Shown here: positions 32,329 to 40,836 of the stretch, piece by piece
How positions within the stretch are numbered: position 1 is the first letter of the stretch
Layout: each line of letters starts with the position of its first letter
NCBI GenBank assembly: GCA_023135905.1
Contig: JAGLSE010000055.1
Location: 1-47,928, forward strand
Direction: 5' to 3'
DNA from: Candidatus Omnitrophota bacterium
GTDB taxonomy: Bacteria > Omnitrophota > Gorgyraeia > Duberdicusellales > 4484-171
Length of the DNA: 47,928 nt
Program-made: the position numbers and the translations under genes
Notes under the pieces: model-generated
What the model was told of the DNA's origin: nothing
Seen by the model: only the letters and a program-made list of their open reading frames with translations
Databases searched by the model: none

Positions 32329-34008
32329 TTATCCTATCATAATACGTTCTTCAGCATATTTATAACGTGCTGGTATTGTACGATTTGCAAAAGCATAACC
32401 GATAGTAAGCGGCCCCAGTCTACCTATAAACATAAGTATACTTAACAAAACTTTTCCACTTATTGATAAGTGCGGAGTAATTCCTGTAGATAAACCAACT
32501 GTAGCAAAAGCACTTACAGTTTCAAATAAAATATCCACAAATTTAAATTTCTCCAGACATGCTAAAGATATCGCAAAAATAAGAATTATCATTAATGATG
32601 AGGCTAAAATAGTTATCGCTTTTTTAATAATTTCATTAGGTATAGTACGTTTATGCAATTCAACGTTTTCGTTTTGTTTAAATCCGCTCTTTATTGTTGC
32701 CCATAATACTGCTATAGTGGTAGTCTTTACTCCTCCAGCCGTTGAACCTGGAGACCCCCCAATAAACATCAGAACTATCATAAACAGTAAAGTAGCTGAT
32801 GAAAGTACAGGAATATCAAAACTATTAAACCCAGCGGTTCGGGTCGCAACTGATTGAAATAACGATACAAAAATTTTACTTTTTAACGATAAAGATTCAA
32901 AAGCTTGGTTATTTTCTACGAAATAAATAAATATCCCGCCTAACAGAATAAGAAAAATACTCATTCCAAGAACTAATTTTGTCTGTACTTTTAGTTGAAT
33001 TATTTTTTTTGTTTGATGTAAAACATGATTTTTAATTTTTTGAAAAACATCATTTATAACAATAAACCCTAATCCTCCAAAAATGATAATCATAGAAATT
33101 ATAAAATTAGTAGAGAAACTATCTGAAAATTGTATAAGGCTGTCGGAAAAAGTAGAAAATCCGGCATTACAAAATGCGGAGACCGAATGAAACAATGCAT
33201 GATAAGCCGTAATCAATTTATTTTCAAATCGGCCGTTCCATGAGAAAAATAGGAATAAAGCACCTATAATTTCAACTAGAAAAGTCATTTTAAATATAAA
33301 AAGTACAAACCTTTTTATTGTAGAAATTTCATCTTGGTCTAAAACATCTTTCATAACAACTTGCTGATGCATTTTGATACGTTTTTTTAATAAAATTGAT
33401 AAGGATACTGAAAAAGTCATAATCCCTAAACCGCCGATTTGTATAAGAGCGAGTATAACCATTTGTCCGAACAAACTAAAATAAGTAGCTGTGTCCTTAA
33501 CTATAAGGCCTGTCACACAAGTAGCTGAAGTCGCGGTAAATGCCGCATTTATTAATGATGTTTTTTCTCCGGAAACAGTTGCGGCCGGAAGCATAAGTAA
33601 AATTGTTCCAACCCCAATAGCAAAAATAAAACTGGATACCATTAATTGTGTAGGCTGTAACCTTAACAGAGAAAATAATTTATTGACTTTTCGTAAACGT
33701 GAAATGAGTATTGTAACTATGACAACCTGCCAAACAATAACAAAAAATGGAGTATTTTCAAATGAATAGAAAAATTGAATTAGAGGGATAAAAACTATAA
33801 AATCAATCGGATTTTTCTTTATAAATTTAATTTTATTTTTACTGATAAATAACCGTAAAATTAAATCCAAAATAAATACGCATAATATCGTAAGATTAAT
33901 CATACGAAAAATATGTGTATATGCGCTGAAATATGAACTCAATTCAGCCATTAAAAGAAAAAAAGCAATTACAGCGATTACACCAATAAAATAATCAAAT
34001 TTTTTCAT
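32329..34008 (-). CDS. ktrB: Potassium transporter KtrB/TrkH with extra N-terminal membrane domain
   Basis: A 559-residue ion-translocating subunit. Four P-loop filter segments are visible: ATSATCVTGL, HSVSAFCNAGFSTF, SVATRTAGFN and ETVSAFATVGLSTG. The canonical protein starts near residue 119 (QLMVSSFIFAIGVGTILLML). Before it lie about 118 extra residues with about four helices: ILCVFILDLILRLFISKNKI, KKNPIDFIVFIP, and a basic helix ISRLRKVNKLFSLLRL. These resemble S1-S4 of voltage-sensor domains, though the last helix has an irregular Arg/Lys pattern. Works with KtrA in K+ (or Na+-coupled K+) uptake. Confidence 0.9.
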   Translation of the reverse strand: MKKFDYFIGVIAVIAFFLLMAELSSYFSAYTHIFRMINLTILCVFILDLILRLFISKNKIKFIKKNPIDFIVFIPLIQFFYSFENTPFFVIVWQVVIVTILISRLRKVNKLFSLLRLQPTQLMVSSFIFAIGVGTILLMLPAATVSGEKTSLINAAFTATSATCVTGLIVKDTATYFSLFGQMVILALIQIGGLGIMTFSVSLSILLKKRIKMHQQVVMKDVLDQDEISTIKRFVLFIFKMTFLVEIIGALFLFFSWNGRFENKLITAYHALFHSVSAFCNAGFSTFSDSLIQFSDSFSTNFIISMIIIFGGLGFIVINDVFQKIKNHVLHQTKKIIQLKVQTKLVLGMSIFLILLGGIFIYFVENNQAFESLSLKSKIFVSLFQSVATRTAGFNSFDIPVLSSATLLFMIVLMFIGGSPGSTAGGVKTTTIAVLWATIKSGFKQNENVELHKRTIPNEIIKKAITILASSLMIILIFAISLACLEKFKFVDILFETVSAFATVGLSTGITPHLSISGKVLLSILMFIGRLGPLTIGYAFANRTIPARYKYAEERIMIG

Positions 34009-34086
34009 ATTAACTTTTCATTTATATGTTTTACAAATATATTAATTCAAACTTTAAAATAATAGGATTAAAAACTCGAAATAAAA

Positions 34087-35409
34087 CTATTTTACAATCC
34101 GATAAGTAGTATAGGCAAAATTAACTTTATCTTCTTTTGAAAAATCGCATAAAATTTTTCGTGATAAAGCATCCTCTGTTGTACGTCTTTGTTTTGCATC
34201 TGTTAAATATCTAAGTGATAATTCCACCCCACTATCTTTAATTTTTATATAAACAATAGGTCTAAACTTCTCATAATGTATCATATATTTGCGCGACATA
34301 CGATTTATTTTACGCCGAACTTTATCCTCCATTTCTTCCGAATGTTCATTTGCGTATTTTAAAATAATTTTTTCGGCAACTATCAAATCACTTTCAAAGG
34401 TAACTAAAATTTTTATTTCATTCCATATAAACTCAAAACCGCTAGTATAATTATAATTCTCTTTTTTAAATATTGCACTGTTCGGAATATTTACTATACG
34501 CCCTGTACTCTGGTCAGCTTCAACCCAATTACCAATCTCAAGTAAAGAAATTTGAAAAAGACGAATATCTATTACGTCTCCTTTAATACCGCCAAACTCA
34601 ATGCGGTCCCCGACATCAAAAGGCTTTCGTGCAATTAAAAGAAACCAACCGGCTATACAAAGAATAGCTTCCTGTAAAGCTAACGCGACACCGGCTCCAA
34701 TTACACTAAAGATTATAGCGATTGAACTTAAATTTTGCAGCCACAAAAAAACAATCATTACTAGAATTAAAAAATTTACAGAATACGTAACATTCTTCCT
34801 CATAACATGTTTCACTTTGAGGTCTTTTATTCTTCGATTAATAACGCTTACTAAGAAAAAAATTAACAAATATCCTGTCAATATAATGACACCGGTATAA
34901 AGTAATCTTGAATAAAACATTTTTTTCCTTTTTTTAATTTCCCTTTCTGCTTCCGCTTCTACTTTATCAACTTTTTTCTGCTCCAAATTTAGTACTTCTT
35001 CTAAAAGCCTTACCGTTTCTTGAGATGATTCTAATATTTCTTCGGAACTTTTTACCTTTGCTACAGCGGCTTGAGCTTCTTCTTCCTTTTTCTTAACAGT
35101 TTCAGCCGCAGCTTTAAGCTTTAATTTACTCTTTGTAGTTTCGTGAACAATTGCTTCTTCTTTTTTAGCTATTTCTGCTTCTTGAAGTTTTAATTCAGCA
35201 TCCTTTTTTTCGATTTCTAATGCCTTTTCTTGAATTTCAGCTTTTTTCTTTACTACTTCTGCTTGAGTTTTAATATCTTCAACTGTTTCTTGTAAAATTT
35301 CTTCATTTTGTGCCGATGGAGTTATATTTTGTATTTGCGCGTTAACAAAAAAAGGGAATAAAATAAAAAAAAGCGGAAACAACTTTATAAGTTTTATATA
35401 CACCTTCAT
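34087..35409 (-). CDS. MscS-family mechanosensitive channel with periplasmic coiled coil
   Basis: A 440-residue protein. A signal peptide (LFPLFFILFPFFVNAQ) is followed by a long Glu/Lys/Ala coiled coil (about 30-155), then two to three membrane helices, with LQNLSSIAIIFSVIGAGVALALQEAILCIAGWF matching the pore helix region of MscS. The beta domain follows (FDVGDRIEFGGIKGDVIDIRLFQISLLE, then IVNIPNSAIFKKENYNYT). The ATG at 35409 follows GGAGG; the upstream TTG overlaps that site and is rejected. MscS channels release solutes on hypo-osmotic shock; the position upstream of ktrB and ktrA makes an ion and turgor homeostasis cluster. Confidence 0.88.
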   Translation of the reverse strand: MKVYIKLIKLFPLFFILFPFFVNAQIQNITPSAQNEEILQETVEDIKTQAEVVKKKAEIQEKALEIEKKDAELKLQEAEIAKKEEAIVHETTKSKLKLKAAAETVKKKEEEAQAAVAKVKSSEEILESSQETVRLLEEVLNLEQKKVDKVEAEAEREIKKRKKMFYSRLLYTGVIILTGYLLIFFLVSVINRRIKDLKVKHVMRKNVTYSVNFLILVMIVFLWLQNLSSIAIIFSVIGAGVALALQEAILCIAGWFLLIARKPFDVGDRIEFGGIKGDVIDIRLFQISLLEIGNWVEADQSTGRIVNIPNSAIFKKENYNYTSGFEFIWNEIKILVTFESDLIVAEKIILKYANEHSEEMEDKVRRKINRMSRKYMIHYEKFRPIVYIKIKDSGVELSLRYLTDAKQRRTTEDALSRKILCDFSKEDKVNFAYTTYRIVK

Positions 35410-35772
35410 GAAAACCTCCAAAATATATTAAATATTATTCTTTTATCCTTAAATTTTACAAAATTATTATAACAGTATAACTCATTTTAAAAAGTTAATT
35501 CTTCAAGGATTAGCACTAAAGGAAGAGCCGATTTATTATTTGTGATATTTAAGTAATAATTTTATTATAGCCTTATAGTTGTAAAATTAAAGTTATTTAC
35601 ATAAACCATTTTTCTCATTTAATACCATTTCTGTAATATTCAGTATCTCATCTTTAAATAATGGTGCTGTTGCATAATAGTATCAGCGCCTGATTTCAAC
35701 GATTAAAAAATGATTACACCGATGAAAAAGTCAATGTTTTCAATCTTTGTAATCAATAATTAATCTGTGTAA

Positions 35773-35805
35773 TCAGGAATTGTTGCTTTTTGCAACAATC
35801 CCTGA
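35773..35805. repeat. 14-bp hairpin with TTTTT loop
   Basis: TCAGGAATTGTTGC pairs with GCAACAATCCCTGA with one mismatch around five Ts. It lies over 360 bases from the mscS stop-distal end and 220 bases before the AOR start, so it is more likely a repeat element or transcript structure than a terminator of either gene. Confidence 0.5.
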
Positions 35806-35995
35806 ATGGTTTACAAAGTATTTTAACTATCCCAGTCTCAATAAATTCTTGTCTATGTCTAAATATTTCCGTAGGAGCACCTGAAAAGATTATCACTTCA
35901 AAATTAAGGTCTATTGATTTTATTTAACCGCAAAACTCTGAGCCATTCATTTCGGACATTATAACTTTGGTTGTATACTATTTTTGTTATTCTTC

Positions 35996-36023
35996 TTGAC
36001 ACTATAATTACGGTAATTACAAT
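35996..36023 (+). promoter_or_regulatory. AOR promoter giving a probable leaderless mRNA
   Basis: TTGACA (35996-36001), 16-base spacer, TACAAT (36018-36023). The expected transcription start, about 7 bases downstream, coincides with the ATG at 36030. No Shine-Dalgarno sequence precedes that ATG, which supports leaderless translation. Confidence 0.6.
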
Positions 36024-36029
36024 ATTGTT

Positions 36030-37781
36030 ATGTTTGGATGGACAGGTAAAATACTTTGTTTAGATCTATCAAAAAAACAATATACGACATTAACTCCTAA
36101 TCAAAACATCTATGATGAATATATTGGGGGTCGAGGATTAGCGGGATACTACCTTAAAGAAGTCATAAAAGAACCTTGGGATTCCGAAAAAATGCGGCTT
36201 CTATTTTTTACCGGCCCTTTGACTGATACACCATCCCCTACTTCAGGCAGAATGACAATTATGTCCCGATCTCCTTTAACAGGGACTCTATGTGATTCTT
36301 CCGTCGGAGGGACTTTAGGCGGACAAATAAAAAAAGCCGGTTGGGATGGTTTAATAATTACAGGTAAAAGCCAAAACATGATCGGTATAGAAATAATTGA
36401 TTCGTCTATAAATTTTATTGACGCTTCCAATTTAAAAGGCTCAACTATATCTGAAGTTATTTCAAAGTTTGAAAAAAATAGTTCGACAGCCATAATTGGT
36501 CCGGCCGCAGAAAATGGTGTTTTGTTTAGTAATATCGTATTAGACAGCCATCATTTTGCCGGACGCGGCGGATTAGGATTAGTTATGGCCAATAAAAACA
36601 TAAAATATATAAAGGTTAAAGGTACAGGTAAAACTTCAGTTTTTGATATAAATGAACTTCGAAAAGCCAGAGAAAAAATTTTTCGTTTAACTGCGGCTTC
36701 TCCGATATTACTCGGAGAATTAGGCATATCTAATTATGGTACAGGAGCTTTATATGACCTGATGGATTCAAGAAACATGATGCCTACCGATAATTTTAAA
36801 GCGACAAAATTTAATTATGCCCCAAAATTAAATGCCTATCAATACAAAAACAAATACGAGCCAAAAAAAACAGGCTGCCCGGGGTGTCATATTTTATGTA
36901 AAAAAATAGGCAAAAACAATGAAATATTGCCGGAATTTGAAACCATGTCACATTTTACCGCTCTTATCGGTAATAAAGATTTAGATACTGTAGTTAAAGC
37001 GAATAATATATGTAATGAAATGGGTATGGATACTATCTCTGCTGCCGCTACTCTTGCCTGCTATAGCGAAATAAAAGAAAAAATCATTACTAAAGGAAAA
37101 GTCCTTTCTTTGCTTTATGATATAGCTCTAAGCAAAGGAATCGGTAAAGAATTAAAGCTAGGTTCTTATCGTTACGCGGAACTTAAAGGTCAAGAAGAGG
37201 CTGCTATGACCGTAAAAAAACAAGAGTTGCCGGCATATGACCCCAGAGGTGCCTATGGTATGGCTCTATCTTATGCTACTTCGACCCGTAGTGGCTGTCA
37301 TTTACGTGCTTACCCCATATCCCATGAGATACTTAGAAAACCAGTCGCCACAGATAGATTTACTTTCAACGGGAAAGCCAGGATTATTAAAATAAGTGAG
37401 GATTTAAACGCAGTAATTGATTCTCTTACAACCTGTAAATTTTTATTTTTTGCCGCAACATTAGAAGAATACGCGCAAGTCTTTTATGCGGTAACTGGAA
37501 TAAAAACTACAGCTCAAGATTTATTAAAAAAAGGTGAACGGATTTATTATAACGAATATACAATGAACGCTTTGAACGGGTTTACATCAAAAGATAACGA
37601 TTTGCCTAAGCGTTTTTTTAAAAATCCTGGGACAAGCACCATTGAATCAAAAATTAAACCTTTAAAAAGAAAAGACTTTCTAAAATGCCTAAAAGACTAT
37701 TATAAAATAAGGGGATTAGATAAAAACGGTCTTCCGACAAAAAAAGAAACAGAAAAATTAGGTATAGAATGGAAAGATTAA
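36030..37781 (+). CDS. aor: Aldehyde:ferredoxin oxidoreductase (tungsten type)
   Basis: A 583-residue enzyme that oxidises aldehydes to carboxylic acids with ferredoxin, using a bis-pterin tungsten (or molybdenum) cofactor and a [4Fe-4S] cluster. The AOR N-terminal domain starts MFGWTGKILCLDLSK and has MSRSPLTGTLCDSSVGGTLG and DSHHFAGRGGLG. Cluster Cys are GCPGCHILC (about C283, C286, C290) and C469 in LTTCKF. The conserved YDPRGAYGMALSYATSTRSGCHLRAY is present. Length is close to archaeal AOR (about 605). It is the first gene on the plus strand and overlaps a class II aldolase gene by 13 bases. The actual substrate is unknown; an aldehyde from the aldolase is a reasonable guess. Confidence 0.9.
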   Translation: MFGWTGKILCLDLSKKQYTTLTPNQNIYDEYIGGRGLAGYYLKEVIKEPWDSEKMRLLFFTGPLTDTPSPTSGRMTIMSRSPLTGTLCDSSVGGTLGGQIKKAGWDGLIITGKSQNMIGIEIIDSSINFIDASNLKGSTISEVISKFEKNSSTAIIGPAAENGVLFSNIVLDSHHFAGRGGLGLVMANKNIKYIKVKGTGKTSVFDINELRKAREKIFRLTAASPILLGELGISNYGTGALYDLMDSRNMMPTDNFKATKFNYAPKLNAYQYKNKYEPKKTGCPGCHILCKKIGKNNEILPEFETMSHFTALIGNKDLDTVVKANNICNEMGMDTISAAATLACYSEIKEKIITKGKVLSLLYDIALSKGIGKELKLGSYRYAELKGQEEAAMTVKKQELPAYDPRGAYGMALSYATSTRSGCHLRAYPISHEILRKPVATDRFTFNGKARIIKISEDLNAVIDSLTTCKFLFFAATLEEYAQVFYAVTGIKTTAQDLLKKGERIYYNEYTMNALNGFTSKDNDLPKRFFKNPGTSTIESKIKPLKRKDFLKCLKDYYKIRGLDKNGLPTKKETEKLGIEWKD

Positions 37782-38950
37782 TAAAAAAATACTCTAAAAA
37801 GCTTGTTGAACATGGTCTTTGTAATGAAGGATCTCCTCTTATTGGCGGGTTAGAGGTTGAGTTGATATGGAATAAAAAAGATCCTTCCCGTAAAATTTTA
37901 GAAAAAGTTATTAATAGTTTAAATATTACATCTATCCTTTTTGCTGAACCCGCTGAACCTTATTTTTCTATATTGAATTACTTGTCATTTAAAGCTAATG
38001 AATTAACTATACATCCCAAAGATTGCGAGACAAGGACCTTTCTTCATGATATCCCCGTATCTTTAAAGTTTGAAGCAAATTCAATAATTAAAATCTTAAA
38101 AAACAGAAAAAGTGTTATTATTCCTAAACATGGAATAATTACCATAGGAACAATCAGTCCAGAACAAACTTTCATTGTATATAGTTCGGTTTGTTTTGCC
38201 TTATTTGTTAAGTTTTTTGATGATTATTATTATTCAATAACATCAAACAATATCAATGAACAACAGAAAACAATTTTTAACCAAACAATTGATTATTATA
38301 AAAATTTTATATCAAAAATAAAAAAAGTCTCCTCAACAAATAATATATCGTTAAAAAAGGAAGATGAAGTTATAAAATCTATAATAAAAACTGGAAAACT
38401 AACTGTAGATTGCCTAATGGTTGACTCTTTTTTTGGAAATATTTCATATAAACTAAAAAAATCTATATATATAAGCCAAACTGGCAGTTCTTTAGATGAA
38501 CTCATCGGGTGCATTGATAAATGTCCTATTAACCAAAGCTCTTGTGCTGCAATTACCGCGTCCAGTGAGTTTTCGGCTCATAAAGATATTTATTTAAACA
38601 CTAAAAATAAAGCGATATTACACGGACATCCTAAATTTTGCGTTATAATGTCCCTATTATGCCGAAAAAATAACTGCAAATTCAAAGGCCAATGTCATAT
38701 TAAGTGTCCAGAAAAACGGTATGCTAAAGATATACCTATTGTTTCTGGGGAAGTTGGAACCGGTATTTTCGGTCTCTACCGCACTTTACCGCCAGCAATA
38801 AAAAATAAACGAGGGGTTATAGTCTATGGTCACGGTCTTTTTATTGCAGACAAATATTCACTTGAAAACACCTTTAACAATTTAATTGATATTGAAACTA
38901 TGTGCTTAAATTTGTATCTCGAAAAAGTTAAAGAAAACAACGCGATTTGA
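37769..38950 (+). CDS. Tandem class II aldolase/adducin-type protein with Cys-rich insert
   Basis: A 393-residue protein with two aldolase-like halves. The C-terminal domain (about 190-390) has all active-site elements of the zinc class II aldolases: GNIS, SSEFSAHKDIY (catalytic Glu near 268), HGHP (H285, H287) and YGHG (H355). Between the second and last elements lies an insert with four Cys (CRKNNCKFKGQCHIKC, about 298-313) that could hold Zn or an Fe-S cluster. The N-terminal half resembles the back half of an aldolase domain (FLHDIPVS, IPKHGIITIG) without catalytic His pairs. Translationally coupled to AOR. It may produce the aldehyde that AOR oxidises, for instance acetaldehyde as in 5-deoxyribose salvage; this is inference. 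Confidence 0.75.
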   Translation: MERLIKKYSKKLVEHGLCNEGSPLIGGLEVELIWNKKDPSRKILEKVINSLNITSILFAEPAEPYFSILNYLSFKANELTIHPKDCETRTFLHDIPVSLKFEANSIIKILKNRKSVIIPKHGIITIGTISPEQTFIVYSSVCFALFVKFFDDYYYSITSNNINEQQKTIFNQTIDYYKNFISKIKKVSSTNNISLKKEDEVIKSIIKTGKLTVDCLMVDSFFGNISYKLKKSIYISQTGSSLDELIGCIDKCPINQSSCAAITASSEFSAHKDIYLNTKNKAILHGHPKFCVIMSLLCRKNNCKFKGQCHIKCPEKRYAKDIPIVSGEVGTGIFGLYRTLPPAIKNKRGVIVYGHGLFIADKYSLENTFNNLIDIETMCLNLYLEKVKENNAI

Positions 38951-39088
38951 TCCTCAGCAATTTTACCAATGATTTATTTTATAACAATTGCCCTATGAAG
39001 AAAAAGAAAATATAAATGCAGAGTTGGATTAAGGTTTAGTGGTTGTTTAAATAGAATTGATTGATCAGAGAAAGTTTCGTTCTGTTTC

Positions 39089-39148
39089 AATTAATCAAAT
39101 GACGTTTTGTTTTCTTCAACAAACTTATGAACTTATCAACGTCCCCCT
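39089..39148. repeat. Direct repeat left of the RAYT remnant
   Basis: Shares AATTAATC-AATGA, a TTCTGTT/TTTTCTTCAA stretch and ACAAACTTATGAA with 39730-39789 in the same order and orientation, bracketing the transposase remnant. Its 3' part is the dispersed ACTTATGAACTTATC unit also found at 12.75 and 47.79 kb. Confidence 0.6.
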
Positions 39149-39181
39149 ATTTTCTTTATTTTTTCAGATAACATAAAAATC

Positions 39182-39227
39182 ACCTGCCTTTTGTTTTGAA
39201 GCAACGAAGCCGCAGAAAAAGGCAGGT
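39182..39227. repeat. 11-bp perfect hairpin with 24-base loop
   Basis: ACCTGCCTTTT pairs with AAAAGGCAGGT. It could be the distal terminator of the AOR-aldolase transcript, but it lies 230 bases past the stop and resembles the CTGCC repeat hairpins seen at 41.23 and 47.57 kb. Confidence 0.45.
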
Positions 39228-39272
39228 TAATGGAATTGTTATGTTTTATTTATTTTATCCAATTATATTTTA

Positions 39273-39565
39273 TCAAAGGATTATTGCAGGGGCCAGGCCT
39301 GCCTGGTCCTTTACAGAATAATTTTTAATATTATTTTCGTCCAATTCCCAATTTGCAAGGTTATTTACAATATATTCCTGAATATTTTGCAATGAATCGG
39401 TTGTACGAATAATGCGGTCGTAAAACGTTCGTTGCCATTTAAAATTATCCGCATTAAAATTATGTATGACTTTTGACGCGCGTGCCTTGAAATAACGTAA
39501 AATTTTCCCAATGTTGTTTTATTATATGTCATCAATATCCAAATCGTAGGGGCATGATTTATCAT
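39273..39565 (-). pseudogene. REP-associated tyrosine transposase (RAYT/Y1) remnant
   Basis: From 39500 to the TGA at 39275-39273 one frame reads LRYFKARASKVIHNFNADNF, then WQRTFYDRIIRTTDSLQNIQ and EYIVNNLANW. This is the C-terminal region of TnpA-REP/IS200-like Y1 transposases, including the conserved W-R-FYD-IIR pattern. The upstream part (up to 39565, ending TYNKTTLGK) is in a different frame, so a single-base deletion in the A run near 39505 has shifted it. The catalytic HxH and tyrosine of the N-terminal part are absent. REP-like palindromes lie directly next to it. Confidence 0.75.
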
Positions 39566-39568
39566 GCC
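39551..39568. repeat. REP-like palindrome 1
   Basis: GGCATGAT-TT-ATCATGCC, an 8-bp perfect inverted repeat within TAGGGGCATG..., immediately upstream of the transposase remnant. Confidence 0.65.
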
Positions 39569-39633
39569 TGCTATATTTTGATCCGTATTGTGATTATCAA
39601 TATTATTCTGTAATTTGTTAATTTATTTATCAC

Positions 39634-39653
39634 GGGTTTGATGAATCAAGCCC
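39634..39653. repeat. REP-like palindrome 2
   Basis: GGGTTTGAT-GA-ATCAAGCCC, a 9-bp inverted repeat with one G-T pair, continuing into CCTACA; related in form to palindrome 1 (GGGGC.TGAT core). Confidence 0.65.
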
Positions 39654-39729
39654 CTACATATTTGTATTGTTGCATGAACATGACAAATACAGGGTTGAAT
39701 CAACCTTTTCTAAATTTTCAAATAAAATT

Positions 39730-39789
39730 AATTAATCTAATGAGGTGTCGTTCTGTTCAACAAACTTATGAAATTATCGCCGGCCCCCT
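39730..39789. repeat. Direct repeat right of the RAYT remnant
   Basis: Second copy of the 39089-39148 sequence with several changes (ATTATCGCCGG in place of CTTATCAACG). Confidence 0.6.
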
Positions 39790-39893
39790 GTTTCATATCA
39801 CATTCTGCGTTAGCTGAATTTATGACGCAAACGCTAATGAGAATATGACATTTCTCGCAAGCGAAACTTATAACTTTTCTAAACTACAATTCA

Positions 39894-40313
39894 TTACCAA
39901 AGATTCAATCCGGTTTCTGAATCATATTTTCTAACATATTCATCCCCGACTATTTCTTTAATATAATATTCAGCGGCAAAAATAGCTGATCCCGGCATAA
40001 GATGTCCGCCATAACATTTCCCTTGATGATCAGCTAATGTAATATGAGCATGAACAAATATTTCTAATTCCTTAGTAAGTGAAACGTTTCCCATGCAAGA
40101 AGAAATTTCGAGTTTTTTATTTAAATTAACACAATCAACATATTTCTTTTCATCTTGATGATAATAACCTAATCTAACACTCGTTAAAGCCCCAATAACT
40201 GAAAATACACCTAATTTAATCTTTTCTTTTTTACATAATTCTGTGAGCGATAATAATAAATCCGATTCAAAATCCATTCGCCCCATAAACATTCTACCTT
40301 CTTTCAAAGCCAT
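39894..40313 (-). CDS. PPC/DUF296 domain protein
   Basis: A 139-residue single-domain protein of the PPC (DUF296, PD1-like) family. Seen: ESDLLLSLTELCKKEKIKLGVFSVIGALTSVRLGYY, the metal-binding HAHITLADHQGKCYGGHLMPGSAIFAAEYYI with three His in family positions, and a C-terminal RKYDSETGLNLW. Bacterial members form trimers with bound zinc and have no established function; plant relatives are fused to AT-hooks. It stands alone in a repeat-rich region. An AAAGGG site precedes the ATG. Confidence 0.88.
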   Translation of the reverse strand: MALKEGRMFMGRMDFESDLLLSLTELCKKEKIKLGVFSVIGALTSVRLGYYHQDEKKYVDCVNLNKKLEISSCMGNVSLTKELEIFVHAHITLADHQGKCYGGHLMPGSAIFAAEYYIKEIVGDEYVRKYDSETGLNLW

Positions 40314-40399
40314 CTTTACTTACCCTTTCTAAATATTTTTCTTATCATTATTAACTCCCCTAATATCATGCATACCTCCCCCTTTTGTCATTCCTCTTT

Positions 40400-40836
40400 T
40401 TCCCCCCTTTGAAAAAGGGGGGAAGGGGGATTTGAATTATAACCGTCCTTCCACTGTCTTATAAATAACTTCCATTACAGAATCTATTTCTTGTAAAACC
40501 TGTAAATTATTAAACCGTAACACTTCCAACCCTTGATCCTTCAAATACATATCCCTTTTCCTATCTTTCTCTTCATTATCATCATTCATATGCTGCGATC
40601 CATCAACTTCAATAACAATCGTTGCTTTCGACGCATAAAAATCGACAATATAATTCCCAATTGATTTTTGACGATAAAACTGAACCTCCAAAATTTGTTT
40701 ACCTCGCAACCTTGACCATAACATCCTTTCGCTATCCGTCATTTCTTTGCGCAATCGCTGGGCTCTTGACTTCAAATTAGCCTTATATTTTAACACCCTG
40801 AATTTAAATCCCCCTAGCCCCCTTTTTCAAAGGGGG
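40400..40836. mobile_element. Candidate DUF559-carrying element with inverted terminal arms
   Basis: The DUF559 gene runs exactly between two inverted arms. The left arm at about 40400-40440 reads CCCCCCTTTGAAAAAGGGGG then GGGGGATTTGAATTATA. The right arm at about 40797-40836 has its reverse complement (AATTTAAATCCCCCTA, CCCCCTTTTTCAAAGGGGGG). The gene's stop and start codons lie in or at these arms. The same arms bound gene-free copies at 12.8 and 40.8-41.0 kb. Mobility is inferred, not shown; I have not identified target-site duplications. Confidence 0.5.
40437..40796 (-). CDS. DUF559 (Vsr-like endonuclease fold) protein
   Basis: A 119-residue protein of the DUF559 family, related to very-short-patch repair endonucleases. 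Seen: LRKEMTDSERMLWSRLRGKQI, VQFYRQKSIGNYIVDFYASKATIVIEVDGSQH with the likely catalytic acidic residues and DGSQH, and KDRKRDMYLKDQGLEVLRF. Start is a GTG whose bases are part of the flanking repeat. These genes are often found among CCCCCTTTTTCAAAGGGGG-type repeats, but their biological role is not established. Complete and apparently intact. Confidence 0.88.
   Translation of the reverse strand: MLKYKANLKSRAQRLRKEMTDSERMLWSRLRGKQILEVQFYRQKSIGNYIVDFYASKATIVIEVDGSQHMNDDNEEKDRKRDMYLKDQGLEVLRFNNLQVLQEIDSVMEVIYKTVEGRL

Larger units (their letters stand above)
35410..36029. other. Divergent intergenic region between mscS and AOR genes
   Basis: A 620-bp region. It has a TATAAT-like box near 35470 for the mscS-type gene, an inverted repeat at 35773-35805, and short AATCTGTGTAATCA-type units (35761-35774; also at 22418-22431), ending in the AOR promoter. 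No gene is visible. Confidence 0.55.
38951..39893. other. 943-bp repeat region with transposase remnant
   Basis: Contains, in order, an imperfect direct repeat copy (39089-39148), an 11-bp hairpin (39182-39227), a RAYT transposase remnant (39273-39565), two REP-like palindromes (39551-39568 and 39634-39653), and the second direct repeat copy (39730-39789). No intact gene. Confidence 0.65.
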
